Numbered from the stretch's first letter, positions 23,320-35,505 are shown. The stretch: 64,000 bases of DNA from Cynocephalus volans (GCF_027409185.1 NC_084469.1:30370293-30434292), one strand, 5' to 3'. Notes: generated from the letters alone by a model not told the origin. Numbers and translations: made by a program.

Positions 23320-24545
23320 TGATTAGGCCCCGCGTGAGTGAATGCGCCTCTTTTATGAAGCAGGCACTGTGTGGGGCGTTGGGGAAGCAGATGGAAAAGG
23401 TCAGTAGCGGGTCTCTGGCCTGGCAGAAGGTGCAAGAGCATGATGGGGGAAGGAGGGGGCAGGGACTTGTTCCAGGAAGTTAAGTTTTATTCTAGTGGCT
23501 CTGAAGAGCCCTTGGTGAGTTTTGAGTAGAGGCACGATGTGGTCAGTTTGTTTTAAAACCAACACTCAACTGCATTATGGGAACTGGGCTAGAGCAGGGA
23601 GACCCCCCAGGAGGCTCCTGAGGGGGTCCAGGCAGGGAGCGCGGGGCCTGCGCTGAGCAGCGGACTCAGGAGGAGGGTGCGGAGAGGTCTGCGGAGGAGG
23701 GGGCAGCAGTGTTCGCACCAGGCTCCGGCCGTCTACCTCAACAATACCAGGCCCATCTTAGAGAGCTCCGGGGACCCACGACGTTTACAGGGTGGGCAGA
23801 GGAAGCAGACAGAAAGTGCTTTTGAAAAGGAGATTCCAGGAGGTGGGAGGAAACTAGAAAAGGGGAAGAGACACCAGGCAGGGGTGAGTCTGAGGGACGG
23901 AGGGGCCAGATGCTGAGGAGAGGGCACGAGGGCAGAGGCAGATGGAAATACTCAGAGGAAAGGGGACTGGCTCACGTGGCACAGCTGCCATGCCACCAGG
24001 GATGTGGAGGGTGAGGTTGTTTGCTGCAATAGGGGCCTGGTGGCAGAGGGGAGGGGAGGTGACCAGAGACAGGTCAATGCCCCGAGGGCTCTGCCGAGGC
24101 TGGAGACCATGGATCCGGGTTGTTCTCGGCCTGCATGGTGCTGGGATTTTCTCCAGCTGTCAGTGTAGGACAACAGACATGGGTATTGGGCCAGCCCAAG
24201 GCTGGGGATGGCACAGTTGCCATGAGGGTAGGACCAGCTGGCACAGGAGTGCTGGCAAGTGTGGCTGAGGTGACGCTGACAGGTCGGGCTGGGCTGGGAG
24301 GGAGCGAGGCTGGGAAGACGATGGTAGTCTTGGAGGACAGGGAGGGGTCACAGGCTGGGTGCAGAGAAGTCAAAGGGCAGGTGCCGTGAGCACGTGGGCA
24401 CGAGGGGTGAGAGATGCAGGGCGTTGAGATCTCAGAGGAGGAGCCGGGGCCGGGGCGTGAAGGCCTGGGGGGAAGTGTGGTTGTGGAAATGAATTTCTAA
24501 AGGGAAGCCTCAGGAGCCAGGCAGAAGGAAAGTGAGGGGCCCAGC
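23320..24545 (-). mobile_element. L2 relics, reverse strand
   Basis: GTTTTATTCTAGTGGCTCTG, TTTTGAGTAGAGGCACGATG and the purine-rich region after it fit reverse-strand L2. It is broken and the limits are approximate. Confidence 0.55.
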
Positions 24546-24547
24546 GT

Positions 24548-24800
24548 TGAGAGATAGTATTACTGACATTCACCAAGCTCTTACCAAACGCTGGCACAGG
24601 TCCACACCCCTTACCTATGTCGTCTCAGTTAGTTCTGGCGATGCCCCTGTGAGGTCTAGTGTTGTTATTCTCATCTTACAGATGACAGAACTGAAGCGCA
24701 GAGGCAGGAAATAACCTGCTAGTAAATGGGGATCCAGCCAGGACCGGAGCCCGGGCTGGCTGCCTGGAGTGAGAGCCCCCGTCCCTACCCACTGCACTAG
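24548..24800 (-). mobile_element. MIR SINE
   Basis: TTACAGATGACAGAACTGAAG preceded by TTCTCATC, and a right end with GCACTAGATTGCC. Confidence 0.75.
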
Positions 24801-25774
24801 ATTGCCTCCTTGGGAAGCAGGCGATGCCAGGTAGGGAGCACTACTGGGTGCGCCGCAGTTGTCGCCTCAGTCAGGAAGCCAGTCTAGTTCACAGGACACG
24901 CCCACACCTGGGGAGGGAGGGGTCAGTTGTTCACCTGGGGCTGTCACACTAAGTCCTGCCCAACAGCAGCACAGGTGAGAAGACCTGTGCGAGAGAGAAA
25001 GTCTCCTGGGCTGCTGTCTCCAGGTCCTGAGATGGGCTTCAGAACTCCTCATCAGATGTCCCCCCACTGGTTACCAAAAGAAAGATCAAACCCTTCACCC
25101 CAAGGACGGAAGGAGACCCACAGCCCTGACAGCCCCTCTAGAGCCTGTTACCGTCTGCAGATCACGCTCCCATATGAGTCGGGTGAATTGTTCCCGCTGA
25201 GCAGACGAGGCCACCGGGCCATGCAGAGCAGCGCCTTGCCCATGGCCACATGGCTGGTAAGAGGCACATCAGCTGGACACTGGACCTGCTATTGTCTCCA
25301 TGGCGCCACCCTACAGATGCTCTCGGGGCTACGATGGTGTGTCCCTCCCAGGAAAGCCAAACTTTTCAGGCATTTGGACAGGGAGGGAAGAATTCTACTT
25401 CCTTCCCTCTCACCCACTCCCCACCCGCTCACTGAACTCTCCTCCCACCCCACTCGCTCCATCAGTAGACGACGAGGGGACCAGCAGCGTCCCTCCCACT
25501 GTGGCTGTGACAGGGCCTGCCGTGAGCAGGCTGGTGGACCAGGGGCTCTACCTGAGGAGCTGCCACCGCAGGTGCCCAGACCTAGCTCTGCTCAGTGCCT
25601 CAGCCTCCTGTGAGCCTCTAGGGTAGAAGATTTTATTTCCAGGTCAGGCTGAGAAATGGCCACATTCCTCCATTGCAGCAAGGTCTCCTGCCAGTGAGGA
25701 AAGCTGGACCCCAGGCGGGGTCTTCGGTTAGCAACAGAGACCAAACAAGCCTCAGACAGACCTGGGTGTGTGAC

Positions 25775-25985
25775 CTCAGGAGCCACGTGACCGTGTCCAC
25801 ATCACTTGGTTGAGTGACTCCTTCCTTGGCCTCCGTTTCTCATCTATAAAATGGACACCATGAAACCATCGACCTCGTAGGGCTGTCGGGAGGATTAGAT
25901 GAACTACCGAGTGTGAAAGCACCTGGCACAGAGCCCGACGTGTCGTAAACGCTTAACAAATGCAAGTGGTTTCTGCTATTACTAA
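25775..25985 (+). mobile_element. MIR SINE
   Basis: TTTCTCATCTATAAAATGGA, GTAGGGCTGTCGGGAGGATT and GCACCTGGCACAGAGC. Confidence 0.87.
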
Positions 25986-27084
25986 TGCTAGGTGAACTTT
26001 GCAATGTCAGAGGAAAGGGCAAATCCCCCGTAAACGGACAAGTCTGACTTTAGCCGGTGTGGGGGTAATGGAGTCTCACCCTCAGACAGCAGCGGGGGTG
26101 GGCAGCCCTGTCTGCAGCTTTGGTGATCTCTGCGCAGCCCCTTCTCTGTGGGTCGTTCCTACAACATGGGAAGCACCACACAGACCTCGAGTGGCTTCAA
26201 CACTTTCTTTCTTAGGCGTTTTTTGCAAGCTAACTATTTACCTGTCGTGCATGCGGTGGCACCTCTCGCCACCCTTCCACTCACTGATGCGCTCGCGCGC
26301 TCACTCAGCAGGCCTGCGAGCCCCAGCCGGGCTGACGGTCACTGGCACGCAGACACACGGCTTAGAATAATGACGACTCCTGAGTCGGGCGGTAAACAGC
26401 GGCTGTCTCAGGCCCCTCAGCACTCCCAGTCCCTCCCACCACCACTGCAGCTGCCCTGCCTGCCCCCACCCCAGGACCCCTACCACACCTTCCTGCTCTC
26501 CAGCAACGGAAGGGTTAACCTGTAGTCAGAGCGTCCCAGAAACAATGGCACTGGAGCGAGAGAGGGGCGAGGGGGCGTGGAGGAGCACATCTCCGTGGAA
26601 GGACTAATAGCTGATCTGATCGGCCCTGCACAGCTTTTTGGTTCTCCTCAGACCTGCCGGGCTTGGCCGGGGCCTGGCTGGCAGAGGCAGCTCTTTCCTG
26701 AGGTGTCTCGTTGCCACCTTCCCTGGCTGGTTTCAGCCTCCGGCTACTCTGCCCAGCACCCTGCCCACCCCTGCTTTCCTCCCACCTCCCCACCCCCTCA
26801 GACGCTTCCCAACGTCTTTCCTCACTGATCTACTAACCTGAACTCATGTTCTCCCTCGCCACCCCCCCAGCCATTGTGATCACAAATGATCTGTGAACCC
26901 ACAATCATTACAACCGCGTCTGCAGTTAATACTGTGCCTTCACCTTGAGCCATTTTGTATATGGGAAGGTGATGCCCCTGAGCAGGATGGGGGAGCAGGA
27001 GGTAATTCACTCATAACAAAAGAGGAAGGGTCTCCTTCCATCCCTGGGGTCAGGGGCTTGATTCTTCATTTGGGGAGATTTCAG
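25986..27084 (+). other. Part of TRARG1 intron 1 without recognised repeats
   Basis: No gene or clear repeat is visible between the MIRs at 25.8 and 27.1 kb. The short open frames lack splice-site support or family resemblance. Confidence 0.5.
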
Positions 27085-27295
27085 AAATGAGCACCAGCTA
27101 AGGGTCGGGAACTTAATCTTGACGGCAGCCCTGTGAGTTAGGTACGACATCGTCACTCTGCAGGTGAGGGGACGGGGCTTAGAGAGGTTCAATAGTTTGC
27201 CTGAGGCCACACGGCTGGCAAGAGGCAAGGCCAGGGTTCAACGCCAGGAGGGGGCTCCCAAGCCTGTACTCTTTTCACTCTACGCTGCTGCTGCG
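27085..27295 (-). mobile_element. MIR SINE
   Basis: GCAGGTGAGGGGACGGGGCT, AATAGTTTGCCTGAGGCCAC and AAGCCTGTACTCTTTTCACT. Confidence 0.8.
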
Positions 27296-28126
27296 GGACG
27301 AGAGGACTGTGCCTCTCACCTCTGAATCGTGGTCCTCCGTGCCAAGCAGGCATTGCAGGATAGCCGGCCACCAGTAGAAGTCTGCTCTCAGAGGCAGCTA
27401 TTTTCCCTCCACTTTACAGATCAGAAAACTAAGATGTACAGGATAGTTGTGAGGTTTACATTGGATAGTGTGTCGAAAGTGCCTGACACAACAAATCCGC
27501 CGCAATCAGATCTGCCCTGTTCCATCTAGCCAGTCCCAATGCATATTCTTCTACGGTGTCTCTCAGGCTCCCAGGAACACGTGTGACTGACATACATGGA
27601 CTCAGAGCTCTTTGGATAAAGGAAAGACTGGACTTAGCATGACCGAAAAAATGACCTTTGTCGCCTTCCCTCCCCACCTCTCTTCTACTCAAGCAAGCTC
27701 ACGTGTGCCTCTCTCCATGGTCCTGAACCGTTGCCCAAGGCCTGGCTACTTCTCAGGAAAGTAGGGGTGGGACTCATCTCAAACCCTGCTCCTCTCCCCC
27801 CCCGCATGTCATGCTCACAGCCAAGGAGTCCCCTGGTAACAGCTCAAGGCAGCCTCAGAATTTCTAAAGCCGAACTTCTTAGACATCCCTGAAGCCTTTC
27901 TGTATGTTGTCCCCTCTTCTCCTAATGCTGCCCATTCATTGAAGTCCTGAGTTCAGTGACCTGGGCCATGCAGGGAGCTGGAGGTGGCATGAGTTAGTGG
28001 GTGGGACCAAACCCCAGATGCCAGGTATCTTTCCAGTGGGACCTACTGCCCTTATTTCTTTCATGAATCTTCTTTTAACTTTGCACATTCCACTGGCTAA
28101 GTTTGGTGGTTAGAAAGCAGATCTCT

Positions 28127-28305
28127 GGGCCGGCCCCGTGGCTCACTCAGGAGAGTGCAGCACTGGGAGCGCCAAGGCTGCGAGTTCGGATCCTGTATAG
28201 GGATGGCTGGCGTGCTCACTGGCTGAGCATGGTGCAGGCAACACCAAGCCAAGGGTTACGATCCCCTCACCAGTCACATAAAAAAAGAAAGAAAGAAAAA
28301 AAAAA
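28127..28305 (+). mobile_element. CYN-type tRNA-Ile-derived SINE (dimeric)
   Basis: It begins GGGCCGGCCCCGTGGCTCAC, resembling the 5' half of tRNA-Ile, and has a second tRNA-like half (about 28201-28280) and an A-rich tail. Imperfect 10-base flanks (GCAGATCTCT / GCAAATCTCC) look like target-site duplications. I recall the family from colugo. It lies in TRARG1 intron 1. Confidence 0.85.
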
Positions 28306-28354
28306 GGCAAATCTCCTCTCATTCTTTCTGTCTTTCCTTGTATTGTTTTCTTCC

Positions 28355-28990
28355 TCACACATTTACTGAGAACCTACTGGGGCCTGGCCCGAGGCTAGAT
28401 ACGAGGGATGCCAAGATGGAAGCTGCATGGTCCCTGCCCTCAAGGAGCTTACAGTCTAGAGAAGGAGAGTGACAAGGCCACAAGAAACAATGACCCAAGG
28501 CAGTAAGAGAGGAAAAGGGAGTGGTACAAGATGCCACAGGAGCCTGGGTGGGGATGGGGGGCGCTGACTAATAGGAACCCAGGAAGGTTTTACTGAAGGT
28601 GACTCTTGAAGGGTGAGGAGGGAGGGAGTTCCAGCAGGGAGAACAGCTCGTGCCCAGGCCCGGGGGCATGAAAGTGCATCCCTATCATGGGCGTCATGTG
28701 ACCAGGCTTGGATTTTCAAGACCTCCCCTTGGCTGTGGTATTGAGGAGAGGTTGGAGGGGTAAGTTTGGAAAACCAGTGAGGAGGAGGCTGATGAAATCT
28801 CCAGATGAGACAAGTTGAGGGAGTGGGCCAGGGCGGTGGAGTGGGACTGGAGAGGAGGGGACAGATGTGAGGCACGGTAGAGAGGTGAGACGGTCAGAAA
28901 TGGAGACCTAATTGGGGGAAACAGAGAGGAGCCCAGGAGGGGACATGCTAAGATTCTGTCTTGGAAATGGGAACTGTAGGGAGCAGCTGG
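28355..28990 (-). mobile_element. L2 3' portion
   Basis: CATTTACTGAGAACCTACTG, CTGCCCTCAAGGAGCTTACA and GGGAGTTCCAGCAGGGAGAA follow reverse-strand L2. Confidence 0.75.
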
Positions 28991-29119
28991 CAATTTGTGT
29001 CACAATGAGAAGCCCTGCCCGTCGCTGAGTCCGGGTTAGAGATGAGGGTGAAGGAAGAACCGCAGTCCAGGGGGAGACAGACATGGGGGGAGCCTCCTGC
29101 AGCCTGCATTTACCTGCCA

Positions 29120-29951
29120 TCACAGTCGCATGGAGTGGACGGGAGAGCGCGAGGAAGGACAGAGAGCAGGGAGGAGAGGTAGGTCACAGTCACACGGAGT
29201 GGACGGGAGAGCACGAGGAAGGACAGAGAGCAGGGAGGAGAGGGAGGTCACAGTCACACGGAGTGGACGGGAGAGCACGAGGAAGGACAGAGAGCAGGGA
29301 GGAGAGGGAGGTCACAGTCACACGGAGTGGACGGGAGAGCACGAGGAAGGACAGAGAGCAGGGAGGAGAGGGAGGTCACAGTCACACGGAGTGGACGGGA
29401 GAGCGCGAGGAAGGACAGAGAGCAGGGAGGAGAGGGAGGTCACAGTCACACGGAGTGGACGGGAGAGCGCGAGGAAGGACAGAGAACAGGGAGGAGAGGG
29501 AGGTCACAGTCACACGGAGTGGACGGGAGAGCGCGAGGAAGGACAGAGAGCAGGGAGGAGAGGGAGGTCACAGTCACACGGAGTGGACGGGAGAGCGTGA
29601 GGAAGGACAGAGAGCAGGGAGGAGAGGGAGGTCACAGTCACACGGAGTGGACGGGAGAGCGCGAGGAAGGACAGAGAGCAGGGAGGAGAGGGAGGTCACA
29701 GTCACATGGAGTGGATGGGAGAGCACGAGGAAGGACAGAGAGCAGGGAGGAGAGGGAGGTCACAGTCACATGGAGTGGACGGGAGAGCACGAGGAAGGAC
29801 AGAGAGCAGGGAGGAGAGGGAGGTCACAGTCACACGGAGTGGACGGGAGAGCACGAGGAAGGACAGAGAGCAGGGAGGAGAGGGAGGTCACAGTCACTTG
29901 GAGTGGACGGGAGAGCGCGAGGAAGGACAGAGAGCAGGGAGGAGAGGGAGG
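29120..29951. repeat. 64-bp minisatellite, exactly 13 units
   Basis: The word GAGTGG recurs every 64 bases at 29133, 29197 and so on to 29901. Units are nearly identical. Most variation is in one dinucleotide after GGGAGAG, read as CG/CA-type changes (GCGC, GCAC, GCGT). By unit that position is GC, AC, AC, AC, GC, GC, GC, GT, GC, AC, AC, AC, GC. Because 64 is not a multiple of 3, each frame passes through all three readings and stays open, giving a spurious 301-codon frame from an ATG at 29083. It lies inside TRARG1 intron 1. Confidence 0.97.
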
Positions 29952-30164
29952 CTCCTGCACACAGTGTGGACACAGCATAACACCCTAAGGGAGACGTTTC
30001 TGAGAGGGACAGGGGCGCTGTCGGCAATTCCACCAGGACCGTCCTCACAGGCTTCCCTCCCAGACCACAGCCTCCTCCTCTGCCTGGGTAGATGCGTTGT
30101 GGCTCTTTTTCCTTCTTGGACCCCATGGAGGGAAGGGAATCTCCCAATAACAACAAAAACACGA

Positions 30165-30400
30165 CAGCATTCCAGTACCAATTGAAGACGTGCTATTGCC
30201 AGGCACTACGCTAAGACCCCTGCTTGTATTATTTCATTTAATCCCCACAACAACCCAGTGAAGCAGGTACCGGTTTTATCCTAATGTTAGAGATGAGGGC
30301 ACTGAAACTTGGAAAAGGCAAACCACTTGTCCAGGGTCGCACAGCTGGTGCATGGTGGAGCTGGGACAGGCTTCCAGGTGGTCTGGCTGCAGAACCTGTG
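30165..30400 (-). mobile_element. MIR SINE, near full length
   Basis: ATTTAATCCCCACAACAACC, then GAGATGAGGGCACTGAAAC and CACAGCTGGTGCATGGTGG. Confidence 0.87.
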
Positions 30401-30679
30401 CCCTTAGTCAGACTGCTCTGCCAGGGAGCTGGAGGCTACACCTGCTCCTGTCTGGGTCCCTGCCACATCCAGGTGGGCTTGTGATTCTCAGGCTTGGCTG
30501 TAGCCCCAGCCCCACCCATGCCCCCTCCTCACGCCAGACCCACCTTCTCTTTCCTCTCGCTGGATGGCCCTGAGGTCCGGAGGCATGAACACTTGCGACT
30601 TCCTGCCCAGACCCACCGACAGACCCGTCGAGGTGTGAGCCCACCTGCACCTGCACCTGCACCTGTCGTCTCCAAGGAC

Positions 30680-31795
30680 AGGAGTGCCCTCCTCCCCTGC
30701 CCACAGTTCATCCCTGGGCTCAAGTCCAGACCTCAGCTCCTCTCTGCTGCTCTGGGACATCGTGGCACCGATCACTCCCTGGTCCTATCACCCTCTCCCT
30801 CTTTGCTAGAGCATTTCCTCTCCCATCCTGAAGAAATCCCGTTTGTCTCGCCTGGTTGTAGCTACTCTGCCATCACTGTCCCCCGGCCACAGCTAAACTT
30901 GTAAGTGCAGCCTCCACTTGCTCTCGAAACTTCCTCACCCCGTCTCGTTCCTAACACTGCTCCATTCTGGTGTCACCCCTGTGACTCCTCTGAAACTCTC
31001 CTGTCAAGGACACCCACGCCCTCTCCTCATCGTGGCTTCGTCCTCGTCCTGCTCCGTGCATGAGGTGGCGCCCCCGGCCACTCCCTCCTTTGTGAGACTT
31101 TCCATCTTGGATCTCCCGGGGGCCATCCTCTCCCACGCTCTTGCCTGTCCTCAGTTTCCCTCGCAGGTTGCTCTTCCTCAGCACCCCTTTATTAGCCAGT
31201 GTTCCCCACAGTCTGTCTGCGGGCTTTGCCTTCCCATCCGCGTGCTCCCTGGACGACCTCGCCCGCCGCCGAGCTTCCGTTCGACCCGATGCCGGTGACC
31301 CCGAGCTCTGCACCTGCTTGTCCGACTGCGTCTGCACAGTCAGGGTACCCGGTCCCGCCTGAACAAGCCCAACACAGAACAGGCCCTCTTCCCTGCCCGT
31401 CTCTAGGAAGGCACCTGCACTCATCCATTGCCCAGGCCAGAAACCGGGGAACCATCCCAGTCACGTCCCTCTCCCACACTCCATTTGATCTCACCAAAAC
31501 CTATGGACTCTCTCCCCACGACTTATGAAATCTGAGCTCTTTTCCAGTTCCCTGCTTAGTTCGCGTCTTTAAATCTGCTCCCAAGCCCCCGCCTCTCTAA
31601 CCCACACTGTGCGCTGTAGTCAGAGATCATTACTAAAATCAAGTCTGCTTGTGTCCCCACTTAAAGTCCTTCCCTGGCTCCTGATGCCTGCAGGACAAGA
31701 TCCAGACTCTGCTGTATGACAGTTGGGGCCCTTCCTGATCTGGCCTTTCTCCACCTGTCCAGGGGCTTCTCTTGCCCTGCAGCACAGAGCTCTTC
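30680..31795 (+). mobile_element. L2 ORF2 relic
   Basis: GATCACTCCCTGGTCCTATC, CGGGGAACCATCCCAGTCAC and TCCTTCCCTGGCTCCTGATG follow L2 ORF2 and its 3' part. Many stops; not functional. Confidence 0.65.
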
Positions 31796-31935
31796 ATCGC
31801 TGGCTCCGTCTCTTCATCTGTAAAATGAACTAGTAACAATCCCTGCCTCCCAGGAGTGTTAGGGGGATGAAAGGCTCTCACGGACGGCCAGCATTGGCAG
31901 AGTTCCTGGCACGAGGTAATATTCAAATAGTGTTA
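31795..31935 (+). mobile_element. MIR SINE fragment
   Basis: TCTTCATCTGTAAAATGAAC, then AGTTCCTGGCACGAGG. Confidence 0.75.
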
Positions 31936-32239
31936 GGGTTTATCATGACTCCAGCAGAGGTGGGGAATCTTGGTGGGCTTCACAGAGGTGGCACTGGAGC
32001 CACCCCTGGCAGGAGGAAGAGGACCCGGACCCGCGGTGCTGCGGGGCAGGAGCAGGAGCAAGAGCAAAGGCATGTGGCGGTCCTGTGCTCACCCCTGGAG
32101 CAGCCCCGAGGGGCCGGGCCCGGAGGTTGTGGGAGGGAGCAGTCGAGGACAAGACCAGGAAAGGCAAAGCTGGCCTGAGTTTGGACTTTGTTCTGCGGAC
32201 AGGGGGAGCCATGGAAGGTGCTGAGCAGGAGTGATGGCT

Positions 32240-32885
32240 TCAGCCACCATCATCTTGAGAACTCATCTCCCCTGAGATCCCCACACCACAGCCGGACAGG
32301 TCTTTCAGAAGCCTCCATCCAAGCGTGTCGTTCCCCGCCCCCGCCATGCATCCTTCACTGGCTCCCGCTATTTCTGGGATAAAGACCAACCTCCTCCCGG
32401 TGCTGGTAGAGCCGTGGCCGGGCCTGCCCACCTCTCTGGCCTCTTCGTCACTGCTGTGTCAGCTCCAGCCACGCTGGCCTCCGTCCGGCCCCTCCTGCTT
32501 CCCGCACTCAGCAACTACTCTTTGAACATCTGCATATCTGCCATTGCACGTGGCACCAGGGCCTTTGCACGGGGTGTTCTCACTGCCTGGAACACTCTTC
32601 TTCCTTTAAAAAAAAAAAATCAATTTAATTCTTTCTCATCCTTCACATCTCAACTCAAATGTCCTTCCTCCAGGAAGTCTTCCCTGACTGTCTCCTTTGA
32701 TCAGCTCTCATCACACCATGTACCTCTTCTTTGTAATAACGCTACCCGCAGTTGTGACTTTGCCTTTACTTGTGTGATCGCAAAGGAGGCCAGCAGGGGG
32801 CAGGTTCCACGAGCATAGGAACTGGGACTCTCCTGCACACTGCTGCATCTTGGGGCCCAGCACAGTGCCTGGTGTAAATATCTGG
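32240..32885 (+). mobile_element. L2 3' portion
   Basis: CCTTCACTGGCTCCCGCTAT, CAGGGCCTTTGCACGGGG and CACAGTGCCTGGTGTAAATA follow L2. Its last part contains the CTCF-like site at 32790. Confidence 0.8.
32790..32804 (+). promoter_or_regulatory. Second CTCF-like site, in TRARG1 intron 1
   Basis: CCAGCAGGGGGCAGG matches the CTCF consensus at 14 of 15 positions, in the same orientation as the site at 17850. It lies at the 3' end of an L2 relic, 1.7 kb before TRARG1 exon 2. Confidence 0.5.
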
Positions 32886-33299
32886 GGTGTGCAATGGTGG
32901 CTGGGGAATAGAATGAGGAAGAACAGAGCTTGGAGCCGGAGGCATCTTCAGGAGGCTGGTGCCATGGCTTGGGTGAAAAGTGGCACGGAAGCTAGAGAGG
33001 AGAGTAGCGACAGAATTGACTAGGAGAGGAAACACGTTAGCAGGGTGGGATGGCACAGGAGCTGTGACCAGAGTGGGGAAACCAGGCTGTTGCCAATAAC
33101 TGGAGCTTGGGCAAGTGGAAGGAGATGCCCAAGGCAAGGAGCAGATGGAGTTTGATGTCACGCTGTCCTGGAAGGATCTTGGAATGGAAGCCCGGAGTTG
33201 GGGTGGGGGTTGGTTAGAAATCTGAGAGCTGAAGAGGACAGGACCAGGGTGGTGGTGGTGGGGGCACCTGCATAAAGAGAACAGAGGGAGGAAGGGTCG

Positions 33300-33442
33300 C
33301 TTCTCTGAACTCAGCTTCTTCATCAGGGAAGTGGGGCAGTGCTGCCAAGCTCCTAGGATGGCTCTGAGGCTAAATGAGGTCATTTAGGTGCAGTGCTTTG
33401 CAAGCTGCCTGGCACAAAGTAAGGGCTCGATAAATCATCATC
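33300..33442 (+). mobile_element. MIR SINE fragment
   Basis: CTGCCTGGCACAAAGTAAGG, then CTCGATAAATCATCATC. Confidence 0.75.
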
Positions 33443-34508
33443 ATCAAGGTGCTTAACTACATTTCCATGCTGAACCAGTAGCCTCAAATAGCCAGAAAAT
33501 AACACAACTGAATGACTGGCCTGGGGTCCTGAAGGCTGTCACACCGTTAGTGGACTCCTGCCTGTGCCTGTTCCTAGGGAGGCTGGGCAAGTCCAGGAAG
33601 CCCAAGAGGAACAGAGGGAGTCCCGGAGCTGGAGGAGTCTGGAGGTCTTGGGGCCAGCCTGGCCAGCAGGGTGATGCCTGACATCACGGGCAGGGTCACG
33701 GAGCCACTCTTGGAGATGCTTGGACCCACCTCCTACCAAGTCACCCCAGGACCCTCCCAGGATCCTCTCTGCCTTTAATCCACCCTCATCCACCCGATTA
33801 ACTAGGTCTAAGTGAAGCGGAGCTCCCTGAGAAGGAGTGATACGTAAGACTGGGCCCCTGTGAAGCCACACGTGGCTCTAGCCCAGCTCCAGCCTCCCCG
33901 GGCAACCCCGAGGCGCCTCACCTCTCTCGTGTGATCTGGGAAGCTGGCTTGTTTGATCGAGGATATGGTTCTTGGATGGAAAGTACAGGGAGTAAGGGCA
34001 GGGCCTTTTTTTTTTTTCACGACAAGAGGAAGGCTCACAGAGGAAAGCAGGCAGGCGCGTCAGGCTGTAGAGAAAGCCACAGGGGCTGCCTCTGGATCCC
34101 AGCGTGGCTGCAGAATTGAGCCTTAGCAGGGGCCTGGCCTGTCTGCTCCTGGCAGCTCAGCGTGTCCTGGACCTGGTCCACCCTCTCAGGCCTTCAGCCT
34201 CTACCGTACCACCTGCCACTACCCTTCTGCCCTGTCACCACCCTAAAAGGAAGAGCCCTGCATTGCTTGGTTCTATTTCTAGCTGTTCCCAGCCAGTGAG
34301 GGAGAGGTTTGGTTACGGTCCCCACAAGAGGCCTAGGCCACTTCTCCAGGAAGATCTGTCTGCCTCTGTGCTAGAGGGGCTGCTGCAGTGTGGGCTGCAG
34401 TGGGGATGGAGTATGTCTGGGGGTTCAGGCAAGGTCCCCCACAGGGCTGCTGAGGCCTGCACGGCTGACAACCGCCTTCCTGAGGTCTCTGCTGTCATCT
34501 CTCTGCAG

Positions 34509-34641
34509 TCCCGGAGCAGCGTGCAACAGGGGGACCTGGATGGGGCCCGGAGGCTGGGCCGCCTGGCCCGGCTGCTCAGCATCACCTTCATCGTCATGGG
34601 GACGGTCATCATCATCGTGGCTGTGACTGTCAACTTCACAG
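34509..34641 (+). CDS. TRARG1: TRARG1 coding exon 2
   Basis: It encodes residues 126-169 plus the first base of codon 170. The acceptor is a pyrimidine-rich stretch ending in CTCTGCAG at 34508, and the donor is GTGAGG at 34642. It holds the conserved CD225 loop [20 protein letters not shown] (126-145) and the second hydrophobic segment (about 148-167, rich in Ile and Val). The human exon has the same boundaries and near-identical residues. It joins exon 1 in phase 0 across an intron of 13,693 bases. Confidence 0.95.
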
Positions 34642-34869
34642 GTGAGGCCCGGCCATATGAAGCAGAGGGAGCCAGGGTGCTTGGCGTGAGGACTGCCCAA
34701 GGGTATAGCTCAGCCCCCTGGGGCAGGGGAGGTCGGTGGGAGAAGGGGTAAGAGACTGTGGGGGGCATAGTCTTGTCCTCTCACTCCAGAACAGTGACCC
34801 AATCCCTAGCAGTGACAGCGGAGAGGGGATCAGTTTTCTGACTTGGCTTATGCCTGGAGAGTGAAAATG

Positions 34870-35070
34870 CACAGGACTAGGAGTTAGAAGCCACAAGCTC
34901 CAGTCTCAGCTCTAGTGGCCCTGGGACCTGGGCCAGTGTCCTGTCTGGCTGAGCCTCAGTGTTTTCACATATAAAGTGGCAGGGAAAAGCCTCCAGCGTA
35001 GGGGCTTTTGTGAGCATCACCCGAGATAACAGAAGTGACTGAGCTCTGTAAACTGTGGGCTTGATACATA
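34870..35070 (+). mobile_element. MIR SINE in TRARG1 intron 2
   Basis: GGCTGAGCCTCAGTGTTTTC, then ATATAAAGTGGCAGGG. Confidence 0.65.
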
Positions 35071-35329
35071 AGTGTCCCTGCTGACACAGCCAAGAGGTAC
35101 CAGAAGTCAACAAAGCATATGGAGGAAGCCAGGAAGTGACACTTCTGTGAGCACCCAAAGGTGGCCCAGTGAAGTCATCCAAGCAGGGGAACCATCTTCA
35201 AAGGTGACTCTCAGCTGCTTACGAAGCCCATGCAGCTTTGGGAGTTTGGGGGCCATCCAGGTCAGAGCTGTCCCCCCCACACTGGGAGGCCCCCAAGCAT
35301 CTCTGCCCATGTCAGTGACCAACCTAGGC

Positions 35330-35505
35330 TTTTCCACCAAAAAACCTGCCACTCAATTTGCTCCATGGACCCGCAGCAGGGAATCACCTGGGACAGTGTC
35401 AGAAATGCAGGATCTCAGGCCCCACCCCGGCCCACTGAATCAGAATCTGCATCTGAATGAGACCCTCAGCCCTGTCATTAGAGTTTGGGACACACTGGTC
35501 TAGAG
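35330..35505 (+). mobile_element. MER5A-type repeat in TRARG1 intron 2
   Basis: It reads GGGAATCACCTGGGACAGTG, TCTCAGGCCCCACCCC and GAATCAGAATCTGCATCTG. Confidence 0.7.

Larger units (their letters stand above)
20816..34508 (+). other. TRARG1: TRARG1 intron 1
   Basis: A 13.7-kb GT-AG intron in phase 0. It holds an L1 end (22.7 kb), several L2 and MIR relics, a CYN SINE (28.1 kb), a 64-bp minisatellite (29.1-29.95 kb), four tandem CACCTG E-boxes (30642) and a CTCF-like site (32790). I see no embedded gene. Confidence 0.85.

Noticed and set aside
29083-29988. 301-codon open frame starting with an ATG
   Set aside because: It is wholly made of the 64-bp minisatellite and its flanks, and all three forward frames are equally open.
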